A stretch of DNA of 64,000 nucleotides, from NCBI GenBank assembly GCA_035715725.1, contig DASTKT010000012.1:1-64000 (forward strand), in the 5' to 3' direction. Position numbers and translations under genes: made by a program. The notes under the pieces are model-generated. The model searched no databases. It worked only from the letters and a program-made list of their open reading frames with translations, and was not told the DNA's origin. The stretch's first letter is position 1. Every line of letters begins with the position of its first letter. Below, piece by piece: positions 8,594-17,600 of the stretch. This DNA is from JADGGV01 sp035715725. GTDB lineage: Bacteria; Gemmatimonadota; Gemmatimonadetes; Longimicrobiales; RSA9.

Positions 8594-11500
8594 TGACTTC
8601 GCGCGCTTCGACCCCCATCGACGAGCGGCGGGACCGCCGGCCGCCGGCCTGGCTCGTCGTCCTCCTCGGCATCGTCGGCGGCCTCGGCCTGCTCATCGCC
8701 GCGGCGATCTTCGTGCTCACCGAGACCGACTGGGGGCGCGAAAAGGTGCAGGTCATGGCGATCGGCAAGCTCGCGGACCAGATCGCCGGGCGGGTCCGGA
8801 TCGGCAAGGTGAAGGGGCACCTGCTCTTCGGCGCCACGCTCGTCGACGTCTCGATCAAGGACAGCGCCGGCGCGCCGTTCCTCGACGCCGACACGATCAA
8901 GCTGCGCTACTCGCTGCGGTCGTTCCTCTCCAAGCAGCTCGTCTTCAGCAAGGTCCGGCTCGCGCGCCCGCGCCTCGTGCTCGACCAGCCGCCCGGCCAG
9001 GAGTGGAACTTCGAGCGCATCTTCCCGAAGGACACCACCGCGCAGGACACGGTGCCCGGCTTCGGCTCCTGGATCCGCATCAACGACATGACGATCCGGG
9101 ACGGCACCGTCGTCGTGCGCCAGGCGTGGGTGCCGCCGGACTCGCTGAAGGGCGCGGCCCGGCGGCGCTACATCGCGGAGGCGACGTCGCCCTCCAACCG
9201 CCGCTGGATCGTCCGCGTCCCCGGCGGCTGGCAGCAGCTCTCCACGTTCGGCGACGTGAACGGGCGCATCCCCTACGTCCGCTTCGCCGACCCCGACAGC
9301 GCCGCGCGCGTCGTCGACGTCGACTCGCTGCGGATGACCGCGTTCGTGTTCCGGCCGCCGCCGGCCGAGGTGCGCCAGCTCTCCGGCCACTTCGTGATCG
9401 ACGCCGACTCGGTCTACTTCAGCGACGCGTTCGTCGCGCTGCCGCGCAGCCGGTTCGCGCTGCGCGGCGCCTACGCGCTGGACGCGAGCGGCCTGTGGAC
9501 GAACCTGCGCACCGCGCCGGCCGCAGCATTCCCGGACCTGCGCTTCGTCTACCCGGAGGCGCCGCCCGGCGGCGGCCGCTTCGCGCTCGCCGTGAACCGG
9601 CACGAGGAAGGCACGCACCTCGTCGCCCGCGACGTCGACGTGCGCTCCGAGGGCGCGCACCTCACCGGCTTCGCCGACGTCCAGCTCGGGCCCGAGCTCC
9701 GCGTCGGCGCGAGCGACGTCGCGTTCACGGGCGTGAGCACGCGCCTGATCCGGCGCTACACCAGCGCGAAGCCGCCGACGAACGGCACGCTGGCCGGCCA
9801 CGTCCGCCTGGCCGGCGACCCGTCCGCGCTCGACGTCTCCGGCTGGGCCTCGTTCCGCGAGGTCAGCGGCGGGACCAGCCGCGTGGACGCCGCCGGGCGC
9901 GTGCTGAACGGGCCCGCCGGGCTCGCCGCCCGCAACCTGCGGCTGCGCTTCGAGCCGCTGCGGCTGGCGCTCGTCGAGGCGTTCGGGCCCGACCTCCCCG
10001 TCGGCGGCCAGCTCCGCGGCCGCGCCACGCTGAACGGCGGGCTCAAGGGGCCGCTCGACCTGGAGGCCGACCTGACGCACGCGGGCGGCGGCACCGGCGT
10101 CTCCCACGTGACCGCGGACGGCCGCGTGGTCATGGACGGCGGCGTGCTGGCCCGCGGGCTCACGCTCCACTTCGAGCCGCTGCAGACGGCGCTCGTGCGC
10201 CGCTTCTCGCCGTCCGTGCCGCTGCGCGGCACGCTGAGCGGGCGCGCCACGCTGAACGGCGACCCGCGCGGCCGCCTCGGCGTGGACGCGAACCTGGTGA
10301 ACCTGGACCCGGAGGCCGGCCGCTCCCACGTGCTGGCCGACGGGCTGCTCCTGCTCGGCGGCCCGAGCACCGGGATGCGCGGCCTGCGCCTCCAGTTCGA
10401 GCCGCTGCAGCTGGCGCTGGTGAAGCGCGTCTCGCCGACGCTCCCGATCGGCGGCACGCTCGCCGGGCGCGCCACGCTGACCGGCTCGACCGGCGGCCGG
10501 ATCGCCGCCACGTTCGACGCCGCGCACACCGACGTGACCGGCGAGTCGCGCTTCGTCGGCCACGCCGTCGTGGACGCGCGCTCGCCGGGCCGCTTCTTCA
10601 ACGTGGACCTGAGGCCGCCGACGGACCTGGCGCTCGCGACGATCGGCCGCTTCGCGCCCGCGGCCGGGCTGCGCGGCCGCGCCGCCGGCTCGCTCTCCGC
10701 CCACGGGCCGATGAGCGACCTGGACGTGGCGCTCGACCTGGCGACGAGCGGCGGCGGCCGCATCGCCGGGGAGGGGACGTTCGACCTCGCCTCCGCGACG
10801 AAGCGCTACGACTTCGCCGCGCGCGTGAACGCGTTCGACGCGTCGGCCGTCACGACGCGCGGGCCGTCCACGCTGCTCAGCGGCACGCTCGGCGCCCAGG
10901 GGACGGGCACCGACCCGGCCACCATGCACGCGCTCCTCCGCGCCGACCTGGTCGACCTGCGCCTCGGCGGGCAGACGTTCGACACCACGCACGTCCTCGC
11001 GCGCATCGACTCCGGGCTCGCCGTCGTGCAGCGCGGCCAGATCCGGCTCGCCTCCGCGCGCGCGGACGTGGCCGGCAGCTTCGGCCTGGTCGCCGGCCGG
11101 AGCGGCACGCTCGCCTTCGACGTGCGCGTCGACTCGCTCTCGCAGTTCGGCGGGATGGTGCCGCCGGACAGCACGCGCTACCCGCCGCGGCCGGCGCTCC
11201 GCGCCCGGGCGATGGTGCGGGCGCGGGCGGACTCCGCGAGCTTCGCGCAGCGGACGGAGGTCGAGCGCGCGGCCACCGGCCGGCCGCTGGCGCCGGCGCT
11301 CCGGGTCGCCACGCTGCCGTCGCTGCGCCGGGACTCGGTGGCCGGCAGCCTGACCGCGCGCGGCCAGGTCAGCGGCAACATCAAGCTCTTCGACGCGCGC
11401 GGCACCGCGAGCGCGGACCACGTCGCGTTCGACGGCACGACGCTCGCCCGCGGGAACGCCGCCTTCACGGTGTCCGGCTTCGGCTCGCCGCTGGCCGCGC

Positions 11501-13686
11501 TGCGCCTGGACGCGCAGGTCGACTCGCTGCGGACCGGCGGCTTCGCGTTCGACAGCGGCGGCGCGCACGTGCGCTACACCGGCGTGCGCGACCGCGGGCG
11601 GGGGACCGTGAGCGTCGCTCTCTTCCAGGACTCGATGCGCGACTACCGCCTCGCCTCCGCGTTCCAGCTCGAGCTGGACCGCCGCGAGTTCCGCTTCGAC
11701 ACGCTGGTGCTGCGCTTCGACACGACGCGCTGGGCGTCCACGCACCCCGGCACGGTGCGCTGGAGCCGGCCGGGGCTCCAGCTCGATTCCATCAACCTGG
11801 CCAGCAACACCGGCGGCCGGATCTCGCTGGACGGCCGGATCCCGGCGGAGGCGGCCGCGGACCTGCGGCTGGACGTCGAGCGACTCCAGATCGGCGACAT
11901 CATGGGGCTGCTGCAGGACACGATGCGGGCGGCCGGCCTGCTCTCGCTGCACGCGCACGTGCAGGGGACGCGGCGCGCGCCCGTCTTCGCCGGGGACTTC
12001 ACGCTGGCCAACGCCCGCTACGGCGGCCAGCGCCTCTTCAACCTGCGCAGCACGTTCGAGTACGCGAACACGGAGCTGGCGGCGCACGCCGTCGCCACCG
12101 GCGACTCGGTCCGGGTCCAGCTCTTCACCGCGGATGCGCGCCTGCCGATGAACCTGGCGCTCTCCGGCTACAGCGGCCCGCGGCTGCTGGACCGCCCGCT
12201 CAGCGTGGAGGCCAAGGTCGACTCGCTGCCGCTGGAGGCGCTGCCGAACCCGGTCAGCGGGACGATCACCGACGTGCGCGGGCTGGTCCGCGGCACCGTG
12301 CGGGTCGGAGGCACGTACGACTCGCCGCAGCTCGCCGGGCTGCTGGCGCTCGACCTCGGCACGATCAAGGTGGTCTACCCGAACGTGCTGTTCGAGGACG
12401 TGCACGGCCGGCTGCGCCTGCGCGGGGACTCCGCCTTCGTCGACTCGCTCGTCGCGCGGAGCGCCGGCGGCACGGTGCGCACGGAGGGGAGCATCTACCT
12501 GGCCTCGCTGGCGCGCCCGTCGTTCAACCTCACGGTGGATGCGCGCCGCGCCATCGTCCTCGACAACGACCGGGGGCGCATCCGCGCGAACGCCGACCTG
12601 ACGGTGAAGGGCCCCTTCAACCGCGTCGCGATCGGCGGGACCGCCACCGTGCTCGACGGCGTCATCTACGCCCCGGAGGCGACGAACAAGCGCCGCGTCA
12701 CGAACCTCGAGGACCCGATCTTCGCGCAGGCGATCGACACCTCGAGGGTCCCGCCCGGCGTGCTGCCGAAGCCGAACCCGCTCCTCGAGAATCTGACCCT
12801 GGACGTGGCGCTGCGCGTGGAGCGCAACACCTGGGTGCGCAACACCGACGGGAACGTCGAGATCTACACGCCGGAGGGAGGCGGCCCGCTGCACCTGCGC
12901 CTGGACCGCCGCGCGCAGATGCTCACGCTGGAGGGCGTCATCAACGCCGACCGCGGCGAGTACACGTTCGCCGGCCGGACCTTCCAGCTCACCACCGGCT
13001 CGATGACGTTCCTCCCCGGCCCGGAGATCAACCCGCTCCTCCAGCTCACGGCGCAGTACGACGTGCGCCGCCCGGAGCAGGAGGCGCTGATCATCCAGAT
13101 CCACGTGCTCGGCGATCTCCAGCACCCGCGCGTCACGCTGGAGAGCAACGCCCAGCCGCCGCTCGCGCAGAGCGACCTGATCAGCTACCTGGCGTTCGGC
13201 CGCACCTCCGGCTCGCTCATGGACGTGAGCGGCACGAGCATCACCGGCGGCGCCGGGCGCACGCTCGGCGGCCTCACCGCGATCGCGCAGCAGCAGCTCG
13301 GGCCGCTCGCCGTGGGCGCGTGGGTCGACCAGGCGGTCTCGCAGTTCGAGCGCGAGGGCGGGCGCGCGGGGCTCGACGTCTTCCGCATCCACCCCGGGGA
13401 GATCCCGGACGAGTTCGCCTTCCAGAACTACTTCTCCAACCTCGTCCGCGGCACCCAGTACGAGGCCGGCAAGTACCTGAGCCGCCGCCTCTTCGTCAGC
13501 CTGAACGGCGACTTCTACAGCGCCCCGGGCGTGAGCCTCGAGTACCAGACGCCCGGCGGCTTCTCCTGGCGCACGACCTGGCTGCCGATCTACCTCCCCG
13601 CGCAGCCGACGCTCTCCGTCGCCAACCAGAACTCGACGCAGGCGCGCTCGTTCGGCACGTTCTTCTTCTGGACGCGGCGCTTCTGA
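8593..13686 (+). CDS. tamB: TamB-like translocation/assembly protein
   Basis: This 1697-residue protein has one N-terminal membrane anchor (about residues 18-42, WLVVLLGIVGGLGLLIAAAI), a very long repetitive beta-rich body of the AsmA/TamB type, and a C-terminal DUF490 domain (about 1350-1697) ending with the aromatic FFFWTRRF typical of this family. It probably spans the periplasm and links the inner membrane to the Omp85 partner encoded immediately upstream, serving outer-membrane protein insertion or lipid transport. Three near-identical 74-75-residue repeats carry FEPL at DNA positions 9949, 10171 and 10396. The length is greater than the E. coli protein (about 1259 residues). Strong GC third-position bias supports this frame over the long antisense frame. 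Confidence 0.93.
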   Translation: MTSRASTPIDERRDRRPPAWLVVLLGIVGGLGLLIAAAIFVLTETDWGREKVQVMAIGKLADQIAGRVRIGKVKGHLLFGATLVDVSIKDSAGAPFLDADTIKLRYSLRSFLSKQLVFSKVRLARPRLVLDQPPGQEWNFERIFPKDTTAQDTVPGFGSWIRINDMTIRDGTVVVRQAWVPPDSLKGAARRRYIAEATSPSNRRWIVRVPGGWQQLSTFGDVNGRIPYVRFADPDSAARVVDVDSLRMTAFVFRPPPAEVRQLSGHFVIDADSVYFSDAFVALPRSRFALRGAYALDASGLWTNLRTAPAAAFPDLRFVYPEAPPGGGRFALAVNRHEEGTHLVARDVDVRSEGAHLTGFADVQLGPELRVGASDVAFTGVSTRLIRRYTSAKPPTNGTLAGHVRLAGDPSALDVSGWASFREVSGGTSRVDAAGRVLNGPAGLAARNLRLRFEPLRLALVEAFGPDLPVGGQLRGRATLNGGLKGPLDLEADLTHAGGGTGVSHVTADGRVVMDGGVLARGLTLHFEPLQTALVRRFSPSVPLRGTLSGRATLNGDPRGRLGVDANLVNLDPEAGRSHVLADGLLLLGGPSTGMRGLRLQFEPLQLALVKRVSPTLPIGGTLAGRATLTGSTGGRIAATFDAAHTDVTGESRFVGHAVVDARSPGRFFNVDLRPPTDLALATIGRFAPAAGLRGRAAGSLSAHGPMSDLDVALDLATSGGGRIAGEGTFDLASATKRYDFAARVNAFDASAVTTRGPSTLLSGTLGAQGTGTDPATMHALLRADLVDLRLGGQTFDTTHVLARIDSGLAVVQRGQIRLASARADVAGSFGLVAGRSGTLAFDVRVDSLSQFGGMVPPDSTRYPPRPALRARAMVRARADSASFAQRTEVERAATGRPLAPALRVATLPSLRRDSVAGSLTARGQVSGNIKLFDARGTASADHVAFDGTTLARGNAAFTVSGFGSPLAALRLDAQVDSLRTGGFAFDSGGAHVRYTGVRDRGRGTVSVALFQDSMRDYRLASAFQLELDRREFRFDTLVLRFDTTRWASTHPGTVRWSRPGLQLDSINLASNTGGRISLDGRIPAEAAADLRLDVERLQIGDIMGLLQDTMRAAGLLSLHAHVQGTRRAPVFAGDFTLANARYGGQRLFNLRSTFEYANTELAAHAVATGDSVRVQLFTADARLPMNLALSGYSGPRLLDRPLSVEAKVDSLPLEALPNPVSGTITDVRGLVRGTVRVGGTYDSPQLAGLLALDLGTIKVVYPNVLFEDVHGRLRLRGDSAFVDSLVARSAGGTVRTEGSIYLASLARPSFNLTVDARRAIVLDNDRGRIRANADLTVKGPFNRVAIGGTATVLDGVIYAPEATNKRRVTNLEDPIFAQAIDTSRVPPGVLPKPNPLLENLTLDVALRVERNTWVRNTDGNVEIYTPEGGGPLHLRLDRRAQMLTLEGVINADRGEYTFAGRTFQLTTGSMTFLPGPEINPLLQLTAQYDVRRPEQEALIIQIHVLGDLQHPRVTLESNAQPPLAQSDLISYLAFGRTSGSLMDVSGTSITGGAGRTLGGLTAIAQQQLGPLAVGAWVDQAVSQFEREGGRAGLDVFRIHPGEIPDEFAFQNYFSNLVRGTQYEAGKYLSRRLFVSLNGDFYSAPGVSLEYQTPGGFSWRTTWLPIYLPAQPTLSVANQNSTQARSFGTFFFWTRRF

Positions 13687-13755
13687 GTTTGGGATCGCGG
13701 ACGGTGCCGTTCACGAATCTCGTCGACCCGGACGCCGCGGCGCGCCGGAAGCATC

Positions 13756-14670
13756 TCACCCCATCTCCGCCACCGTCGCCGGCCACCCCTCGCGCACGCT
13801 CGGGTAGCGCGGCACCCACCCCGTCGCCTGGCGCAGCTTGCGGTTCGAGATGCGCAGCGAGCGCGAGAGCAGCTCGCCGGTCGAGCCCATCAGGCGCACG
13901 GTCCAGGCGGGGAGCAGTTTCGGCGGCGCCACGCCGAGCGTCCGCGCCAGCACGTCCGCCCATTCGCGGCGCGTGACCGGCTCGTCCTCCACCACGTTGT
14001 AGGTCCCGGCGCCCGCGCCGAGCGCGGCCACGACGGCGGATGCCGCGTCGTCGTGGGTGACGGAGGAAAGGTACGCCCCGGGCGCCCCCGGCAGCGGCGA
14101 CCAGCCGCGGCGCACGCTGGCCGCCATGTCCCGCGTGGTGAACGCGTCGGGCCCGTAGAAGGCGGCGAAGCGGAGCACGACGCCGGTGCCGCCGCCGGCC
14201 GTGAAGCGCTCGGCCGAGCGCTCGGCGTCCAGGACCGTGGCGTTGTAGGCCACGGGGCGGACGGGCGCGGTCTCGTCGATCCAGCGGTCGCCCTGGTCCT
14301 CGTAGATGGGCGCGAACGACTCCTGCACGAAGCGGCCGACGCCGGCCTCGCGCGCCGCGCCGGCCAGGATCGCCGAGGCCTCGCGCCGGAGCCGGTCGTT
14401 CTCGCGCCACGCGCTGCGCAGCATCATGCGCCAGGTGGAGGACGGGATGTGCGTGGCCAGGTTGATCACGGCGTCGGTGCCCACGACGGCGCGCCGCACG
14501 CCGGCGGCGTCGAAGAGGTCCACCTCCACGGGGTGCGCGCCCGCGGCCTCCAGCGCCGCGGCCTTCCGCGGCGACCGCGCCACCGCGTGCACCTCGTGCC
14601 CCGCCGCCGTCAGCAGCGGCACGACGCGCCGGCCGATCACGCCGGTCGCGCCCGTGAGAAGGATCTTCAT
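13756..14670 (-). CDS. NAD(P)-dependent epimerase/dehydratase
   Basis: This 304-residue extended SDR protein has a Rossmann dinucleotide motif at the N-terminus (KILLTGATGVIGRRV, residues 2-16) and later segments VINLATHIPSS and VLRFAAFYGPD. The usual YxxxK is not obvious; VAYNATVLDAER sits where it would be, so the catalytic mechanism may be atypical, as in nucleotide-sugar or flavonol-reductase-like members. The ATG overlaps the stop of the histidine kinase gene as ATGA, so the two are coupled. The substrate is unknown. Confidence 0.85.
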   Translation of the reverse strand: MKILLTGATGVIGRRVVPLLTAAGHEVHAVARSPRKAAALEAAGAHPVEVDLFDAAGVRRAVVGTDAVINLATHIPSSTWRMMLRSAWRENDRLRREASAILAGAAREAGVGRFVQESFAPIYEDQGDRWIDETAPVRPVAYNATVLDAERSAERFTAGGGTGVVLRFAAFYGPDAFTTRDMAASVRRGWSPLPGAPGAYLSSVTHDDAASAVVAALGAGAGTYNVVEDEPVTRREWADVLARTLGVAPPKLLPAWTVRLMGSTGELLSRSLRISNRKLRQATGWVPRYPSVREGWPATVAEMG

Positions 14671-16859
14671 CGCGTGAGCCAGATCGTGAAGGTCGAGCCC
14701 GCGCCCGGCCGGCTCTCCACCGTGATGTCCCCTCCCATCTCCCGCGCGAGCTGCCGGGCGATGGCGAGCCCGAGTCCCGTCCCCTGCTTCGGCCGCGTCA
14801 GGCTCGAGTCCACCTGGTAGAACGGCTCGAAGACCTCCCGCTGCTTTTCGACCGGGATGCCGATCCCCGTGTCCCGCACGCGCAGTCGGGCGACGGTCGC
14901 GTCCGCCTCCGCCCGGAGCGTGATCCGCCCGCCCGGCTCCGTGAACTTCGCGGCGTTCGACAGCAGGTTCAGCAGCACCTGCCGGAGCTTGTCGCGGTCG
15001 GCGCGGACGGTCAGGCCGGCGGGCGCCGGCTCGCGACGGTACTCGAGCGCCTTCTCCTCGAGCTGCGGCGCCATCATCGTCTCGACGGCGTGGAGCAGCT
15101 CGTCCACGGGCACATCCTCGATGTGGAACTCGAGCCGCCCCGCCTCCAGGCGCGCGAAGCTCAGCAGCTCGTCGATCAGCCCCAGCAGGTGCCGCTGGCT
15201 TCGCTGGATCCGGGCGACGGAGGACTGCACCCCCTCGTTGACCGGGCCGTGCACGCCGAGCTCGATGAGCTGCGCGTACCCGGCGATCGCGTTCAGCGGC
15301 GTGCGCAGCTCGTGGCTCATCATGGCGAGGAACTCGGTCTTGCCGCGGTTCGCCGCCTCGGCCTCGGCGCGCGCCGCCTGCTCCGCGCGGAACAGCCGCG
15401 CGTTGTCGAGCGCGAGCGCGGCGCGCCGGGCCATCTCCTGCGCCAGCGTCACGTCGGCCGGGCCGAACGCGGGCCGGTCGCTCCCGTGCACGCGCACCAG
15501 CAGCAGCGAGCCGAGCGTGCGCCCCCGCGCGGTCATCGGCACGCAGCAGTAGCTGCGCGGCGCGAGCCGCTCGAGGATGCGCAGGAACTCCGGCTCCTCC
15601 GAGATGTCCCGGGCCGTCTCGATCCGGTACTCGCCGAAGGCGGGCCGGCCCGTGGTCAGCACCTCGAGCACGAAGTTCGGCCGGTCGGACCGCGGCGGGA
15701 ACCGCTTGACGCCGCTCAGCAGCTCGTCCTGCGCGGGGTCCGCGTGCGCCGTCGTGACGCGCCGGATCGCGCCGCCCTCCTCCAGCAGGTCCACGACGCA
15801 GTAGTCCGCGATCCCCGCCACCGCCAGCCGCGCCACCGTCTCCAGCGTCGGCTCCGGCTCCAGCGATCGGGCCAGCGCCTCGCCCACCCCCGCCAGGAAG
15901 CTCTGCGCCGACAGCACTTCCTGCAGCTCCAGCGACGACCGCGCGATCGCCTGCCGCGACTCCAGCTCGTCGGTCATGTCCCGCGCCACGCCGGTCACGA
16001 GCGCCGGCCGCCGCGCGCCGTCCAGCAGCGTCTGGCCGGCCGACTCGATGTGGTGGACCGAGCCGTCCGGATGCACCACGCGGTAGGAGATCGAGAACCG
16101 GCGGCCGGCGGGGGTGGTCGCCGCGACGGCCGCCTCGAGCGCCGCGCGCATGAGCGCCGCATCGTCCGGGTGGACCCGCGACGCCCACTGCTCGACGACC
16201 GGGCGCGGGTCGTCCGCCGCCAGCCCGAACAGCGTGCGCAGCCGCTCGTCCTGCGTGGCCGCGCCGCTCCGCAGGTCCACGCTCCACGTGGCCAGCCGTG
16301 CCAGGTCCATGGCCAGGTCGAGCCGCCGCGCCGTCTGCTCCAGCAGCTCCGTCGCGCGCCGCCGGTCGGTGATGTCCCGCGTCAGGCTGACCGCGCCGCC
16401 CGGCAGCGGGATGATGCGCGTCTCGTACTCCCGCCCGAGCCGCGGCTCCGCCGTCTCGACCACCATCTCCCGCTGCTCCGCGACGGCCTGCAGCGCCACC
16501 CGGTGCAGCTCCCCGCCACGCAGCTCCGGCAGCGCCTCCCAGACCACGCACCCCGGCAGCCGGTCCGCGTCCTGGCCCAGCAGCTCCACCCACGCCCGCG
16601 CCGCGGGGTTCAGGTAGACCCAGCGCCACTGCGCGTCGTAGACGTGCGCGACGTCCGGCAGGCCGTCCAGCACGCGCCGCACGAGCTCCGTCTCGGCCGC
16701 CACGCGCGACCCCGCCAGCGCCGCCAGCGCGGCGGACGGCGCCCGGCCGGCGGCCACGCCGCTCTCCGGCCCGGCGCCGCGCGCGTGCGCGCGCCCGCCC
16801 ACGGGCGGGACGTCCCCCGGCCGTCGGGGCGGATCCAACGAAAGATCGGGAAATTCCAT
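14667..16859 (-). CDS. Hybrid PAS-PAS-GAF sensor histidine kinase
   Basis: This 730-residue protein has no clear membrane segment, so it is probably cytosolic. The order is PAS (about 55-165, including YDAQWRWVYLNPAARAW), a second PAS/PAC (about 175-300), GAF (about 318-490), HisKA with the phosphoacceptor His516 in MMSHELRTPLN, then HATPase_c with N-box NLLSNAAKF, G1 DTGIGIP and G2 GTGLGLAI. No receiver domain is attached and no response regulator is adjacent, so its partner is elsewhere. Cys residues in the GAF (YCVV, YCCV) are worth noting. The start at 16859 follows GCAGGAG. It is coupled to the downstream epimerase. Confidence 0.92.
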   Translation of the reverse strand: MEFPDLSLDPPRRPGDVPPVGGRAHARGAGPESGVAAGRAPSAALAALAGSRVAAETELVRRVLDGLPDVAHVYDAQWRWVYLNPAARAWVELLGQDADRLPGCVVWEALPELRGGELHRVALQAVAEQREMVVETAEPRLGREYETRIIPLPGGAVSLTRDITDRRRATELLEQTARRLDLAMDLARLATWSVDLRSGAATQDERLRTLFGLAADDPRPVVEQWASRVHPDDAALMRAALEAAVAATTPAGRRFSISYRVVHPDGSVHHIESAGQTLLDGARRPALVTGVARDMTDELESRQAIARSSLELQEVLSAQSFLAGVGEALARSLEPEPTLETVARLAVAGIADYCVVDLLEEGGAIRRVTTAHADPAQDELLSGVKRFPPRSDRPNFVLEVLTTGRPAFGEYRIETARDISEEPEFLRILERLAPRSYCCVPMTARGRTLGSLLLVRVHGSDRPAFGPADVTLAQEMARRAALALDNARLFRAEQAARAEAEAANRGKTEFLAMMSHELRTPLNAIAGYAQLIELGVHGPVNEGVQSSVARIQRSQRHLLGLIDELLSFARLEAGRLEFHIEDVPVDELLHAVETMMAPQLEEKALEYRREPAPAGLTVRADRDKLRQVLLNLLSNAAKFTEPGGRITLRAEADATVARLRVRDTGIGIPVEKQREVFEPFYQVDSSLTRPKQGTGLGLAIARQLAREMGGDITVESRPGAGSTFTIWLTR

Positions 16860-16995
16860 CGTGCGGCTCCTGCGGCACGCCTTCCTGCACGCGATCGGCA
16901 CCACGCCGGAGACCGGCTCTGACGGTCGCTGCAAGGATTGGGCGCGCGCCCGCCGCGGGAACGAGCGGAGCAGGTCCCGAAACCCGCCCGGTCGG

Positions 16996-17459
16996 CGCAT
17001 CGGCATCGGCCTGCGAACGACCTTTTCACCGCAGAGGCGCAGAGAACGCAGAGAGCGGCAACGGAAAGCCGGGCGACGAAGCTTCGTCGGCGTTTGAACG
17101 GATTTTTCACAGGGAGCTCGGGAGCTTGGGAGGACGGCCTGTGCCGGCGGCCGCCGCGTCCGCGGCGAACGCATGCATCCATTTTGAAGTTGGAACCGGG
17201 CTACGCCGCCTCCGACGCCACGGAATGAAGTTGGGGTTGCACCGGTGACCCGCGATCCACCGGTGCAACCCCACAAAAGGATGTTTCCGCCACGACGACC
17301 CGTCGCCGCCCCGAGCGGGTCTCCCCAGCTCCCCTGCTCCCTGTGAATGAAGATTCGTTCGGTTGCCGACGAAGCCTCGCCGCCCGGCTTTCCGTTGCCG
17401 TTCTCTGCGCCCTCTGCGTCTCTGCGGTGAAATGCAGTTCGCAGGCCGATGCCGATGCG
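16996..17459. repeat. Inverted pair of 95-bp repeats (R2 family)
   Basis: A 95-bp left arm (16996-17090) and right arm (17365-17459) are imperfect reverse complements over their whole length. Both contain the core tttcaccgcagag followed by cgcagag units and a distal gccgacgaag. The intervening 275 bp holds a terminator-like hairpin. I see no gene in 16860-17465. The same core recurs at other intergenic sites in this window, in facing pairs. Confidence 0.75.
17233..17272. terminator. Perfect 15-bp hairpin downstream of cco cluster
   Basis: The arms are 17233-17247 (ggggttgcaccggtg) and 17258-17272, perfectly complementary, with a 10-nt loop. It lies about 190 bp beyond the ccoS stop in the direction of transcription, and on the other strand it is followed by acaaaagg. 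No long U-tract is seen, so factor-independent termination is plausible but not certain. Confidence 0.5.
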
Positions 17460-17465
17460 CCCAGC

Positions 17466-17600
17466 CTACTCCCTCAGCATCCGCTCCGGCGCATCGTCGA
17501 GGTCGTCGAACTGGCCGGCGCGCGCGGCGGCGGCGAAGAGCGCCACGAAGACCGCGCCCACGAGGAGCGCGGCGAGCAGCACCACGATCAGCCCCTGCAT
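17466..17600 (-). CDS. ccoS: cbb3 oxidase assembly protein CcoS
   Basis: This 44-residue protein has one membrane segment (residues 3-22) followed by the CcoS signature region with FDDLDDAPERML, which matches the usual tail QFDDLdtPa.r.L. In other bacteria CcoS is needed to load cofactors, including haem b and copper, into cbb3 oxidase. The ATG follows GGGAGGA by 5 nt and overlaps the end of ccoI by 13 bp. It is the last gene of the assembly cluster. Confidence 0.9.
   Translation of the reverse strand: MQGLIVVLLAALLVGAVFVALFAAAARAGQFDDLDDAPERMLRE

Noticed and set aside
7483..13976. Very long plus-strand and minus-strand frames overlapping bamA and tamB (up to 2067 codons)
   Set aside because: The plus-strand frame becomes the true tamB frame only after 8593. 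The others are Arg/Ala/Gly-rich shadow frames typical of high-GC DNA, without motifs.
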